Shown here: positions 50,370 through 60,345 of the stretch, piece after piece | Position numbering within the stretch: the first letter of the stretch is position 1 | Layout: every line of letters starts with the position of its first letter | Assembly: GCA_021324915.1 (NCBI GenBank) | Contig: JAJPIC010000012.1 | Span: 62,001 to 126,000 of the forward strand | Origin: Beijerinckiaceae bacterium | GTDB taxonomy: Bacteria > Pseudomonadota > Alphaproteobacteria > Rhizobiales > Beijerinckiaceae | Direction of reading: 5' to 3' | DNA length: 64,000 bases | Made by a program: the position numbers and the translations under genes | The notes under the pieces: generated by a model | Told to the model about the DNA's origin: nothing | Databases searched by the model: none | The model's input: only the letters and a program-made list of their open reading frames with translations

Positions 50370-50735
50370 TCATTTGAGACCGTCGCGAATGATCGTGCAG
50401 ATTTCGATCAAGCCGCTGAAATTGTCGGATTGGCCGCGTCTTATGCGGTTTACTTCGTTGGTGATCCAGATTCCGATCGAGATCAATTCCGCGCGCAGCG
50501 CTTCCGGCAGATCATTCTCGGGCTTCGCGAGATCATCGATAAAGACCTGCCAGAGCCGATTGACGTAATCGAGCCCCTGCGCGGCTTCGATCGAGCGGAC
50601 GCCCTTTTTCTCCGCGAGTTCGAGGAGTTCGATCGCACGCTCGATTGCCTGACGTTCGCGCATGCGCGCGTCTTGCGCGCTGTCCTCGAGAATTTCGGCG
50701 TAAGAGAATTGATACATCGCATCCTTAACCTTCAC
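50370..50735 (-). CDS. flaF: Flagellar biosynthesis regulator FlaF
   Basis: FSYAEILEDSAQDARMRERQAIERAIELLELAEKKG...LWQVFIDDLAKPENDLPEALRAELISIGIWI. Confidence 0.95.
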   Translation of the reverse strand: MKVKDAMYQFSYAEILEDSAQDARMRERQAIERAIELLELAEKKGVRSIEAAQGLDYVNRLWQVFIDDLAKPENDLPEALRAELISIGIWITNEVNRIRRGQSDNFSGLIEICTIIRDGLK

Positions 50736-50741
50736 GACGGC

Positions 50742-51794
50742 TCACAAATACTTCACGAGGCTGAGCTGGGAGAGCTGGGAAGTCAGCGTATAGGCCGTCT
50801 CGATTTGCGTCTGGAGATCGGTGACCTGAGTCGAGGCTTGGTAGGTGTTGACGTTTTCGAGATTGCCGATCTGCGTCGAGAGCACGTTCATTTGCACCGA
50901 CATTTGACTGTTCGCGGCTGTGATCGCCGACTGCACCGTGCCGAGTTGCGACTGGAGATCGGTGAGCCCGGTCAGTGCGGAATTGATGAGCGATTGAGCA
51001 TTGCTCGAAAGCGTCTGATAAGCGCTCGAGCTCAAGTTCTGCGTTCCGAGCTCGGCGACCATCGTATAGGCCTGCGCCAACTCCTGGAATGCAGGCTGGT
51101 TGGCGCTCACTGACGTCGTTACCGTCTGGGACGGCGAGATTTCAGCCGTCGTCGCCGTATTCGAGGCCGATGACCAATCGCTCGTCCAATTCGATCCCTG
51201 GAACAAAGGCGCGAATTGGTTGGTCAGAAAGCTCTGCATCTGACTGGAGGTGATCGTCGATACGTTGGAGCTCGATTGCGAGAACCCGAACGTGCTCGAG
51301 AAAGCGGTATTGACCGCCGATTGGTTGGGAGCGCCCGCGCCGTAATAATCGGTGATCGGCGCGACCGACGTATTGATGCCGGCAAAAATATAAGAGCCGT
51401 TCACATTGGTGTTCAGCTCGGAAATCAGAGACTGGAGCGCGCTTTGCGCGTCCTGCTGCACGGAGGCCGCGCCATCGCTCGCGCCATTGTCGCCGGATGT
51501 GCCGACGAGAGACTTGAGCAAATTCTGCGCCGTGGTCTGAAGGGTCTGCAGCGCATTCTGCGCCGTGCTCAGATTTGTCGAGACGAGATTATTGGTCGTG
51601 TTCAGCGTCTCCAGCAGCGATTGTTCGCTGCGCAAGGAAATATCTTGGCTCGTCTGAGCGCCGAGAGTCAGCCCGACGTCGGCATAAGTGCCGGTCGAGA
51701 CCTCCTGCTCCGCCTGGGCAAGATTATTCTGCGCCGTCAGGATCGACTGCATCAGATTGGTCGAAAGCGCGTAGGAGGAAATGAAAGGGGTCAT
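50742..51794 (-). CDS. flgL: Flagellar hook-associated protein FlgL
   Basis: Flagellin-like ends; N-terminal AQNNLAQAEQEVSTGTYADVGLTLGAQT; position after flgK. Confidence 0.9.
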   Translation of the reverse strand: MTPFISSYALSTNLMQSILTAQNNLAQAEQEVSTGTYADVGLTLGAQTSQDISLRSEQSLLETLNTTNNLVSTNLSTAQNALQTLQTTAQNLLKSLVGTSGDNGASDGAASVQQDAQSALQSLISELNTNVNGSYIFAGINTSVAPITDYYGAGAPNQSAVNTAFSSTFGFSQSSSNVSTITSSQMQSFLTNQFAPLFQGSNWTSDWSSASNTATTAEISPSQTVTTSVSANQPAFQELAQAYTMVAELGTQNLSSSAYQTLSSNAQSLINSALTGLTDLQSQLGTVQSAITAANSQMSVQMNVLSTQIGNLENVNTYQASTQVTDLQTQIETAYTLTSQLSQLSLVKYL

Positions 51795-53269
51795 GCGGTC
51801 ACGATATTGTTGAGCTCATTGACGAGCGTCGAGAACATAGAATTGAGGCTCGAGAGCAATTTCGCCGAGGCGCCATAGGAATTCTCGATGTCGAGCATTT
51901 GCGACATCTCATCGTCGAGGCTGACCCCGGTGGCGTTGGAAAGCGCCGTCGTCGATGTCGAGAGCAGCGTGCTCTGATAGGTGCTTTCGGACGAGACGCT
52001 CTGCTGCTGCGCATCGAGCCAGCTCACCGAAGCCGCCGCATAGCCGCTGAGCGTATTGCTCGTGCCTATATCGCCGGCGGAATTGAAGGTCTGAGCGGTC
52101 GAGAGATTGGTGATATATTCCTCGAGCTGCGTATTGTAGCTCGCGGCGTTGCTCGTATTGTAATTGAAGTTGATGCCATTGCCCAAGAGGCTCGGATTGC
52201 CGCCCTGGCTCGGATCGACCGCGGCATTGACCGCGATCTGCCCGGAAAGTCCCGGCACACCGCTTGCCGAAGGCAGCGCAGTGCTCCCCGCATTGGTGAA
52301 CAGGCCTGCCAGAGTTGTTCCGGAACCGGACGGATCGGTTTCGGCGAAAGCGTCGATGAGACCGCGCGCCGTCTCGTCCAATTGGGTCTGGTAAGTGACG
52401 CTTATATTGTCGCGCAGGTTGGCGAGCCCGGCGAGCGCACCGGATTGAACGGGCATGACGGCGGAGCTTCCGGTGACCGGCACGCCATCGATATAGACCG
52501 CATTGCCCGTGGTCGTCGCCGAATATGCGCTGGTCGGCTGGAACGTGACGGAGCTCGCGACGCCATTCTCGAACAACGGCAGTCCGTTATCGGCATAGAT
52601 CGACATCTCTCCGTTCGGCGCGGTGCTCGTCGTGATCCCGATCTGCTGCGACAACTGGGTGAGGATCGAGTTGCGCGCGTCGACGAGATTGGTGACGTCG
52701 CCGCCGGTCGCGTTTCCCGCCAGGATTTGCGCGTTCACGCCCTGGAATTGCGAGAGCAGGGAATTGATCGTCGAAACGGATGAGGCCATTTGCGAGTCCG
52801 CTTGTTCGCGAACCTGCTGGACCGTCGCGCTTGCATTGTTCAACGTGCTCGCCAAATTCTGTGCGGCGGTGATCGCCGCAGTGGCAAGACTGGTGTCGCC
52901 GGGAGAAGCCTCATATTGTTGAAGCGCATTCGTGAAATCGCTCAGCTTGGCGGCCGGTGATGTGTCGCCGCTCGGCTGGCCGACGATCGTCTTGAGCGTC
53001 GTCAGCCCCGCAGATATGGCGGACTGCATCGACGATCCGGACGTAGCGCCGAGCACGTTGTTGAAGAGAGCCTGGTTTTGGGCGTTGCTGATCGAAGCGA
53101 CTTCCGAGCCGCCGTCGAGGGTCGTGACGACATTGCCGATCTTCTGCGAGAACCCGCTGGTATTCGCGCCCGAAATATTGCGCGAGATGATGTCCGACAG
53201 AGCCGTCGAGGTTTCCACGCCCGATTGCGCGATGTTCAGGGCGCTCGAAAGGTTCATCGGAAAGTTCAT
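51791..53269 (-). CDS. flgK: Flagellar hook-associated protein FlgK
   Basis: LSSALNIAQSGVETSTALSDIISRNISGANTSGFSQK and C-terminal VSLDDEMSQMLDIENSYGASAKLLSSLNSMFSTLVN. Confidence 0.95.
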   Translation of the reverse strand: MNFPMNLSSALNIAQSGVETSTALSDIISRNISGANTSGFSQKIGNVVTTLDGGSEVASISNAQNQALFNNVLGATSGSSMQSAISAGLTTLKTIVGQPSGDTSPAAKLSDFTNALQQYEASPGDTSLATAAITAAQNLASTLNNASATVQQVREQADSQMASSVSTINSLLSQFQGVNAQILAGNATGGDVTNLVDARNSILTQLSQQIGITTSTAPNGEMSIYADNGLPLFENGVASSVTFQPTSAYSATTTGNAVYIDGVPVTGSSAVMPVQSGALAGLANLRDNISVTYQTQLDETARGLIDAFAETDPSGSGTTLAGLFTNAGSTALPSASGVPGLSGQIAVNAAVDPSQGGNPSLLGNGINFNYNTSNAASYNTQLEEYITNLSTAQTFNSAGDIGTSNTLSGYAAASVSWLDAQQQSVSSESTYQSTLLSTSTTALSNATGVSLDDEMSQMLDIENSYGASAKLLSSLNSMFSTLVNELNNIVTA

Positions 53270-53299
53270 CGGACTTCAGCTCTCGCCACGTTGGAGCGG

Positions 53300-54547
53300 T
53301 TACTTCAGCAGGTTGACGAGATCGCCCAAGAGGTTCGACCCGACCTGGAAGGCCTTGGAATTGGCCTCGTAGGCGTTTTGCGTCACGACCATATTGGTCA
53401 ACTGGGTTGCAAGATCGACCGTCGAGGCCTCGACGTTCGAAGACTCGACCGATCCGAAACCGGAAGAATTGGGCAGGCCGAGGCTGATGTTGCCCGATTT
53501 GCTGTTCGCCGAAAACACATTGCCGGCCTGCGAAGTGAGATTGTCGACGCTCGGCACGCTCGCAAGCGGAATCTGGAATACCGGGGTTTGCGTCCCGTTC
53601 GCATAGACCTCCGAGACGACGCCCGCGGTACTGATCGACAGACTCTGAAACGAGGACGGCGCATTGCCGTTGACCGTGTTTTGAATTCCGAAGGAGCTCG
53701 CGAGCTGCGTGACCGACGAGAGATTGAGACTGAGCGTTTGTCCGTTCGGCACCGCGACCGAAATTGGCGAGCCGCTCGTCAATGCACCATTGGTCGCGCT
53801 GAAATTGATCGTCTGCGTCGTGATCGGGCCGGACGAATAGGGAAATCCGCCGCCCGAGGCCGCATTCGCGGCGTTGAACACGTCGACCTGCCATTGATTG
53901 GCGCCGGTCTTGGTGAAGTAGACATTCAGGGTAACGGCATTGCCCAGATTGTCGTAGGCGACGACCTGCGTCATGTCGGTATAGGTCGAGCCGGCCGTAT
54001 TGGCGCTGGGCAGGGTCCCCGTGTCGACAGCCGCACTGGAGGGGAGATTGCCGGTGAGCGTTCCGGAGGTCGAGGCCTGAGCCGAAAGCCCGCTCGTCGG
54101 AACATTGACCGGCACCAATTGGCTCAGGGCGGTGACTGTCGTCGAACCGGACGTGGACGTAATTGGATAGCCCATCAGCGTGAAGCCCGCGTCATTGACG
54201 AGATCGCCATTGGCGGCGGGCGCGAAAGAACCGTCCCGCGTCAGAAAGGTCTCGCCATTCGGGCTTTGCACCACGAAGAAGCCGTTGCCCTCGATGGCCA
54301 TGTTCGTGGGGGTAGAGGTCCCGGTCGGATTTCCTTGCTGCGAGATATTATAGCCAACGATGGTCGCGACGCCGCCGGCATTATATTCGCTGCTGCTGAA
54401 TTCGTTCAGCATGTCCTCGAACTGGGTCGTCGCCTCTTTGTAGCCGGTGGTATTGGAATTGGCGATATTGTCCGAGATGGTCGACAGCGTGTTCGACTGG
54501 GCGTTCATCCCCGAGACGCTCGCCATCAATGCGCTATAAAGGCTCAT
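53300..54547 (-). CDS. flgE: Flagellar hook protein FlgE
   Basis: MSLYSALMASVSGMNAQSNTLSTISDNIANSNTTGYKEATTQFEDML and C-terminal NVEASTVDLATQLTNMVVTQNAYEANSKAFQ. Confidence 0.96.
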   Translation of the reverse strand: MSLYSALMASVSGMNAQSNTLSTISDNIANSNTTGYKEATTQFEDMLNEFSSSEYNAGGVATIVGYNISQQGNPTGTSTPTNMAIEGNGFFVVQSPNGETFLTRDGSFAPAANGDLVNDAGFTLMGYPITSTSGSTTVTALSQLVPVNVPTSGLSAQASTSGTLTGNLPSSAAVDTGTLPSANTAGSTYTDMTQVVAYDNLGNAVTLNVYFTKTGANQWQVDVFNAANAASGGGFPYSSGPITTQTINFSATNGALTSGSPISVAVPNGQTLSLNLSSVTQLASSFGIQNTVNGNAPSSFQSLSISTAGVVSEVYANGTQTPVFQIPLASVPSVDNLTSQAGNVFSANSKSGNISLGLPNSSGFGSVESSNVEASTVDLATQLTNMVVTQNAYEANSKAFQVGSNLLGDLVNLLK

Positions 54548-54723
54548 CGCAGCTCTCCTGCTTCGCGTCGCGATTAAAGAGCGACCAACTTGTGCGGGGC
54601 TTGCGCAGGGGAGCGCTTTCGATGGGCCGCAGCGGGCGATCGGATCCGCATGCCGATGGACGCGCGAAAACGAGGCAAGCGCCGGCCGCGCTTGCCTCGC
54701 CTGACAGACATCACGGATACGGA

Positions 54724-55398
54724 TTACTGCAACTCGCCCAGGCGATAGCCGAGGTAGCGAACCGAATTGATCGGATCATAGCCGAGATGCCGGCGCAGCT
54801 TCTTGCGCAACTTGCTGATATGACTCTCGACGACGTTCTCTTCGACGTTTTCGTCGAAAATGCCGTAAATGGAATTGAAAATTTGCGACTTGCTGACCCT
54901 GCGGCCGCGGTTTGCGACGAGATATTCGAGAATGCGCCGTTCGCGCCGCGGCAGCGGCACGACGAAGCCTTTGATCTCCGGATCGCGTCCGTCGAAGAAG
55001 ACCCGCATCTCGCCGACGATCGCATGATCCTGCTTGGCTTCGAGCCGCCGCCGGATGGCTCCGACACGCGCGAGGATCTCGCGGACATGGATCGGCTTGC
55101 GGACGACGTCATCGACGCCGGCGGCGAACATATTGAGCGTCAGCTCGAGAGAAGGTCCCTCGTTGAGCGCAATTACGGGCGCTCGCGAGCGCTCGCGGAT
55201 GAGCCTGGGCAAGACCTCCCTATCCCGACAATCGCCCAGAAGAAAAGCTTCGACCGCATAAAGGTCGGTATCCGCGACGGTTTTCATCCATTCGCGGAAT
55301 TCGTTCGTACAGAATCTGGCCGCCGATACGCCTTCGCTGCCAAATCGGCACGCGTATCCCGCGGTCACGATTTCTCGTTCATCCACGATCACCAGCAC
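54724..55398 (-). CDS. ftcR: Flagellar transcriptional regulator FtcR (OmpR-type response-regulator-like)
   Basis: [26 protein letters not shown]-terminal winged helix [52 protein letters not shown]. Confidence 0.9.
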   Translation of the reverse strand: MLVIVDEREIVTAGYACRFGSEGVSAARFCTNEFREWMKTVADTDLYAVEAFLLGDCRDREVLPRLIRERSRAPVIALNEGPSLELTLNMFAAGVDDVVRKPIHVREILARVGAIRRRLEAKQDHAIVGEMRVFFDGRDPEIKGFVVPLPRRERRILEYLVANRGRRVSKSQIFNSIYGIFDENVEENVVESHISKLRKKLRRHLGYDPINSVRYLGYRLGELQ

Positions 55399-55628
55399 CT
55401 GAATCGCCCCCCGAATCAGTTGTTTAGGCTGTGATTAAGTTTTAGGAAACTCTTACCCTTCGTCAAACGTTATTCGGGGTTTGGATGATTTTCCTGAAGC
55501 CGCGTGTAGCGCGCGACACGGGCCGTTCGGCTTGCCGCCAATCTAGCGAGTCTTATCAAGGGCCTGCGATTTCGAGCGCCGCTCGCGCGCTTAACTCGTT
55601 AACGCCGGGACCGGCATCCGCTGGATCG

Positions 55629-55852
55629 CGATGCTTTTGGGTCGAATCGTGCCAGAACCATAAACCTGATTCGATTCAAAAGATTTAGAGCGGGATTTGC
55701 GCGAAAAACCGGCGTTCACTTTTTCGCATCCCGCATTAGATCACGATGCTTTTGGATCGGATCGATCCAAAAGCATGAACGTGATCGAGCGGGATTTGCG
55801 CGAAAAGCCGGTGTCCACTTTTTCGCATCCCGCTCAATCGCATCCCGCTTTA
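55629..55852. repeat. Compound array of dispersed repeats (A-B-A-B-half B)
   Basis: Degenerate A (55629-55685), B (55686-55735), A (55737-55788, near-perfect dyad gatcacgatgcttttggatcggatcgatccaaaagcatgaacgtgatc), B (55788-55833), extra half-arm aatcgcatcccgctttag. Confidence 0.9.
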
Positions 55853-56452
55853 GCGGCAGAAGGCGCGGGCACTGGCCGTCCATTGGCCGAAGCCGCTCGC
55901 GACCATGTTGGCGATCACCGCGCAGACATATTGCTTTTGCGCCGGATCATTATTGGGCCCGGCGTGATAGCGGGCCGCGGCCAACGTCCAACTGCCTTCC
56001 TCGGCGTCGAGCTCCTTGAGATAGCGCGCGGCATAATCGACGTTCTCGTGCGGGTCGAACATATCGGCGACCGACCGGAAGTCGCTCGCGTGATAATAAT
56101 GGTTGATCTGCATACAGCCGATATCGATCAGCTTGGCGCCGTTGCGGCGCGCCTTGTCGAAGAGCTGCATGGCTTCGCTGAGATCGGCCGGAAAATAGGA
56201 TGGCCCCTCGATATTGAGCGCATAAGGACTCAGCGAGCCCCGCCTTCCGGTCTCGGTCAGACCCACCGCATAGAGCACGCCGAGCGGCACGCCATATTTT
56301 GCCGCAGCCCGAGTCATCTCCCTTTCGCAAAGCAGCGCCGGCTCACCCGGCATCGCGAAACTAGACGTAGAGATCAGCAGTGTGGCGCCGAGCAGCGCCG
56401 TCCTGGGATAAACCAGGATTTTGCGAATTGCGGCCACGAGCCGAAGAATCAT
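55850..56452 (-). CDS. Lytic transglycosylase-like protein in flagellar cluster
   Basis: CEREMTRAAAKYGVPLGVLYAVGLTETGRRGSLSPYALNIEG...KLIDIGCMQINHYYH; signal peptide starts at 56452 (ORF extends to 56551). Confidence 0.88.
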   Translation of the reverse strand: MILRLVAAIRKILVYPRTALLGATLLISTSSFAMPGEPALLCEREMTRAAAKYGVPLGVLYAVGLTETGRRGSLSPYALNIEGPSYFPADLSEAMQLFDKARRNGAKLIDIGCMQINHYYHASDFRSVADMFDPHENVDYAARYLKELDAEEGSWTLAAARYHAGPNNDPAQKQYVCAVIANMVASGFGQWTASARAFCR

Positions 56453-57905
56453 TGGAGCCCCCGCTTGTCGATCCGCCGCTCGATCCACCCCCTGTCTGAG
56501 CATTACCGAATCCGCTCGCCGCATCGGAAACCTGGGGCGCCGGGGCGGCAAGCCGAATCTCGACTCCCGAGACCGTATAGCCGGACTGGCCGAGCTGGTC
56601 GGAAAGCGACTGCTTTTCCTTCTCTATGAGACTGACCGTCGAACTCTCGGTCGCCTGCATTTGCAGGCTGAGCTCTCCGGCCGAGAGACTGAGCCTTATC
56701 GTGACTTGTCCGAGGCTTGCGGGTTCGAGCTGCAGATCCAGTGTCTTGATGCTTGACGCGCTCTGCCGTGTCGAGACCGGCAGAGCAACATCGGGCGAAG
56801 CAGAGGCCGAGGAACCGGAAGACGGATCGGCAGATGAGGCCGCCACTGTTATGAAGTCGGCAATTTGCTGTACGGGAGAGAGGGTCGCGACCGGAGCGAA
56901 ATGGGTTGCCGCCGATATCACATTGGCCTTCATCTCGATCGATTGGCCCTGCCCGCCCAATTGACTGGCTTGCCCATCTCGATTCTGCAAATTGATCTGC
57001 CTCTGCGCCGGCGCCGAGCTGCTTCCATCCGGTGTTTCGACCGGCAGAGGCGCCGAGACCGGGAGCGCGAAATTAGGCAGAATGGGAACCGCAACAACCG
57101 GGCCGGTATTCGACGCCGAAGCCGGCTGACTTGCTTCGGTGGCGCGCCGCTTCGAGGGGGTGACGGAGGTTGGCGCGACAGAGGAGTCCTGCGATCCCCG
57201 GCCGTTCCGCGGCGCGGCAGTCGCATTCTGCGCCATGGCCTGTGTCCCGTTCGACAGAGACACCGGATTGAAGCTCGCAATCGCGCGGGTCTTTGGAGAA
57301 AAGAAGGCCGGATTGTTCTGGACCGAGTTCGTCGCCGTCTGCGGCGCAGATTTCGATGCTGAATTTGGGATTTTCGGGAGATCTTTTGCGGTGATTGCAG
57401 CCTGCGATGCTTTTATCGCCGGCGCGGACTTCGATGCGGGAAGATCGGGCGCCGAAACGCCCATGCTCGCCGCATCGGCAATCGAGGCTGCCAAGGGTGA
57501 TTCGCCATCAGCCGATACCTTTTGATCGCGGGCCCGGTTCAAAGATCCGCCCGTCTCGGGAAAGTCCGGAAAGACGCGGGAGCTCGCCTGGGTCTCGGCA
57601 AGGCCAGCAAGGCTACCCGTGAACGTCCCGAGCCGGAACTCGAGTGAGCCGACGTCCTTTTGGCCGGAAGAGCCGACGCCCTTCTGCGCGGCAGAATCAG
57701 CCTGGGACCCGGCCTGCTGCGGCGTCGAAAGCGGGGCTTGGCGCGCCTCACGATCATTACCTTGCGAAACGCCGGTAAGAACGGATTCGAAAATATTCGG
57801 TCCGCTCCCGGCCTCCGGCAGTTCCGGCACTCCATTGCGCGCCTCGGCTGTAGGCGCAGCATCGCGGGTCGGCACGTTATAAGAAAACCCGCGGATATTG
57901 TTCAT
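56361..57905 (-). CDS. fliK: Flagellar hook-length control protein FliK
   Basis: Long low-complexity N-terminus and LDLQLEPASLGQVTIRLSLSAGELSLQMQATESSTVSLIEKEKQSLSDQLGQSGYTVSGVEIRLA Flg_hook domain. Confidence 0.92.
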   Translation of the reverse strand: MNNIRGFSYNVPTRDAAPTAEARNGVPELPEAGSGPNIFESVLTGVSQGNDREARQAPLSTPQQAGSQADSAAQKGVGSSGQKDVGSLEFRLGTFTGSLAGLAETQASSRVFPDFPETGGSLNRARDQKVSADGESPLAASIADAASMGVSAPDLPASKSAPAIKASQAAITAKDLPKIPNSASKSAPQTATNSVQNNPAFFSPKTRAIASFNPVSLSNGTQAMAQNATAAPRNGRGSQDSSVAPTSVTPSKRRATEASQPASASNTGPVVAVPILPNFALPVSAPLPVETPDGSSSAPAQRQINLQNRDGQASQLGGQGQSIEMKANVISAATHFAPVATLSPVQQIADFITVAASSADPSSGSSASASPDVALPVSTRQSASSIKTLDLQLEPASLGQVTIRLSLSAGELSLQMQATESSTVSLIEKEKQSLSDQLGQSGYTVSGVEIRLAAPAPQVSDAASGFGNAQTGGGSSGGSTSGGSNDSSARGRNSQNPGLSQDGAARRHTADLYV

Positions 57906-59095
57906 GGCGCCTGGTCCTTCAAAAACGGATCCCTGCTTTCCCGGAGCAATGCATCGCTCTCCGCGAGGCTCTTTTGCGCGAGCGCAATCGCCGCATTGCT
58001 TGCTTCCATTGGACCTTTGAGGTCTGGCGGCATTTCGGTGCCCTGCTCCTGTTCGCCAGCCGCTTCCGGCAATTGCCGTATCTGTTGGGCGACGGCGAGC
58101 GCCGCCTGTCTCAACGAGCGGTCGTCCTCCGACAAGCGCGCCGCATCGAGCGCTTCGAGCTGAGTAAGGCCGCGCTCATAATTATTGGTGAGGATCGAAG
58201 CCGCGCCGTCATAGAGTTCGGCACGCGAAGCCTCCGGAGTTTCAGGCTCGGCGAGCTTTTCGGCCTTAGCCGCGGCAAAGCGGGAAATGCCGGCCTTTCC
58301 GTTGAGCAGGGAAGATTGCGCAATCAGAAGATAGAACTGCAATTGTTCGTTGGTTCCGAAGCCGCCCAGGACATCGTCGAGCTCCCCCAACTGGTCGGGT
58401 GTCCCGGCAATCTCGAGCCTTCCCAAGGCTTCGGAGAAATGCATCCGGAAATTGTCGGCATAGGCGGAATTCCCGAACCGCCGCACATATTCGCCGGACA
58501 TGGCAGTAAACTTGTCGAAATCGCCCGTGGCGTTGAGGAGAAAGATTTCGCGCCGCAAGGCGGCTTCTTCGACCAGGGTTCCCGGTGCCAGCACGCGCGC
58601 GAGATCGAGGAGGCGAATGGCGTCTCCCATATTGTCCTTGGCGATGAGCGCCGCCTGGACGAGCGCAATATGGCCGCCGAGGATCGGTTCGAGCGAACGC
58701 GGGTCGATGCCCTTCAGATAATTCTTTGCCTTGCTCTCGTGGCCCTCGACATAGGCGAGCGCACCCTGCAAAAGGTTCTTGTCCTCAGCCGGACAATAGC
58801 CGCTCTCGAGAACCTTTCGGGCGACTCTGGGCGAGCCGCCGCTCAAGACGTAAGTTACGGCGGCGCGCGCATTGCGCGGCTCCCGCCAGACCGTCCGATT
58901 GAAAGCCAGCAATCTCTGCGCGAGCTGCGCCGCGAACGAGGGCATCGCCGCCCGCGCCACCCTATTGCCGAGCACCATTTGGTCCTGCAAAACATGCAGC
59001 GAGCGGACGATCTCATAAGGGGGCTGTGCCTCGCCGGCACATGCGGGAAGCGCGGAAAGGCAGAAGAAGATCGCTGCGAGAGGAGATTTCATCAT
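57902..59095 (-). CDS. motC: MotC-like flagellar motor protein
   Basis: PPYEIVRSLHVLQDQMVLGNRVARAAMPSFAAQLAQRLL; between motB and fliK as in rhizobia. Confidence 0.88.
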   Translation of the reverse strand: MMKSPLAAIFFCLSALPACAGEAQPPYEIVRSLHVLQDQMVLGNRVARAAMPSFAAQLAQRLLAFNRTVWREPRNARAAVTYVLSGGSPRVARKVLESGYCPAEDKNLLQGALAYVEGHESKAKNYLKGIDPRSLEPILGGHIALVQAALIAKDNMGDAIRLLDLARVLAPGTLVEEAALRREIFLLNATGDFDKFTAMSGEYVRRFGNSAYADNFRMHFSEALGRLEIAGTPDQLGELDDVLGGFGTNEQLQFYLLIAQSSLLNGKAGISRFAAAKAEKLAEPETPEASRAELYDGAASILTNNYERGLTQLEALDAARLSEDDRSLRQAALAVAQQIRQLPEAAGEQEQGTEMPPDLKGPMEASNAAIALAQKSLAESDALLRESRDPFLKDQAP

Positions 59096-60345
59096 TCGCC
59101 CTTTCGCAGGAAGATCTCGATCCGCCGATTTTCGTCGGCCAGGGGATTGTTCGGAACCTTCAGCTTGCGGTCCGCATAGCCTTCGACCCGCTCGATGCGC
59201 TTTTCATCGACGCCGCCGCGCACGAGCATGTAATAGGCCATTTGCGCCCGCGCAGTTGAGAGACGCCAATTGTCATAGGTCGCAGACTTATATTGCCGCC
59301 CGTCGGTATGGCCGCTGACGATGATCGCGCCCTTCTCCTTTCTGAGAACCTGGGCAATCTTGTCCATGATTCTCACGGTTTTGGGCTGCGGCTCCGCCGA
59401 GCCGATCGCGAACATGGCGAAATTGGCCTTATCCGTGAGCCGGATGAGAATTCCCTCCTCGGTGGCTTTGACTTCGATGTTCGGCGCCGCCTGGCCCTTG
59501 GCCGCCTGACCGACGAGATTGGCGATTTCGGCTTTGACCTTGCTCGCTTCCATATCGGCCGACGAGGACTGCGGCTTGGCAGGGGGTGATGTTTCATTGG
59601 CCTTTGCAGCCGCCGAATTCGCCGGTGCCTCGCTCAGCTTTGCATCGATCTTCGCGGGCGAGGCCTTGTCCGCGAGAGCCAGCTTATCGCCGGCGGGCGT
59701 TTGCGTCTTAGGGCCGCTCGCCGCGGCCGGGATAGGCGCGGTCTTTGTCGCCTGCGGAGCCGGCAATAACGCATTCGGCGGCGCCGGCACGTTCGACGCA
59801 TTGGCGGGAACAGGTTTGAACGGGTCCTTATAAGTATCGTCGTCGCTGCCGCCCGCATCGCCCATGCCTTGATCGGAATTGCTGACGGGCTTGCCCGCAC
59901 CGTCAGCCGCTGCAATCTCCGCCAAGACCGCATAGGGGTCGCGGAACAGCGCGGCCTCCGAATAGGTCGGCGGCCGTTCCGCCGAATTCGGATCGGGCGA
60001 TTGGACTACGGGGGGAAAGTCGTTGGGCTTCGGCCCTTCTTCATCTCCCGGATTGAGCGCCTTGCCATTGCCCTTGCCGTTCGATTCCGACGAATCTTGC
60101 GGATCGTGGACGCCGCGCTGAGTGGTCGACATGTCGACCAGATTGACCGGATTGAAATAGCGCGCCAATGCCGCCTTGGTCTTTGGGTTGGTCGCATTGA
60201 TCAGCCAGAGCACCAGGAAGAGCGCCATCATGGCAGTCATGAAATCGGCGAAGGCGATTTTCCAGGCCCCGCCATGATGGTGGCTCGATTCGCCGCGCAC
60301 CCGCTTGATGATCAGGAGTTCGGGCTTTTTGTCCGAATCGGACAT
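59092..60345 (-). CDS. motB: Flagellar motor protein MotB
   Basis: GGAWKIAFADFMTAMMALFLVLWLINATNPKTKAALARYFNPVNLVD and OmpA-like IVSGHTDGRQYKSATYDNWRLSTARAQMAYYML. Confidence 0.96.
   Translation of the reverse strand: MSDSDKKPELLIIKRVRGESSHHHGGAWKIAFADFMTAMMALFLVLWLINATNPKTKAALARYFNPVNLVDMSTTQRGVHDPQDSSESNGKGNGKALNPGDEEGPKPNDFPPVVQSPDPNSAERPPTYSEAALFRDPYAVLAEIAAADGAGKPVSNSDQGMGDAGGSDDDTYKDPFKPVPANASNVPAPPNALLPAPQATKTAPIPAAASGPKTQTPAGDKLALADKASPAKIDAKLSEAPANSAAAKANETSPPAKPQSSSADMEASKVKAEIANLVGQAAKGQAAPNIEVKATEEGILIRLTDKANFAMFAIGSAEPQPKTVRIMDKIAQVLRKEKGAIIVSGHTDGRQYKSATYDNWRLSTARAQMAYYMLVRGGVDEKRIERVEGYADRKLKVPNNPLADENRRIEIFLRKGE

Noticed and set aside
53078-54577. 499-aa plus-strand ORF
   Set aside because: Antisense to flgE/flgK; repetitive Arg/Asp-rich translation without domain signature.
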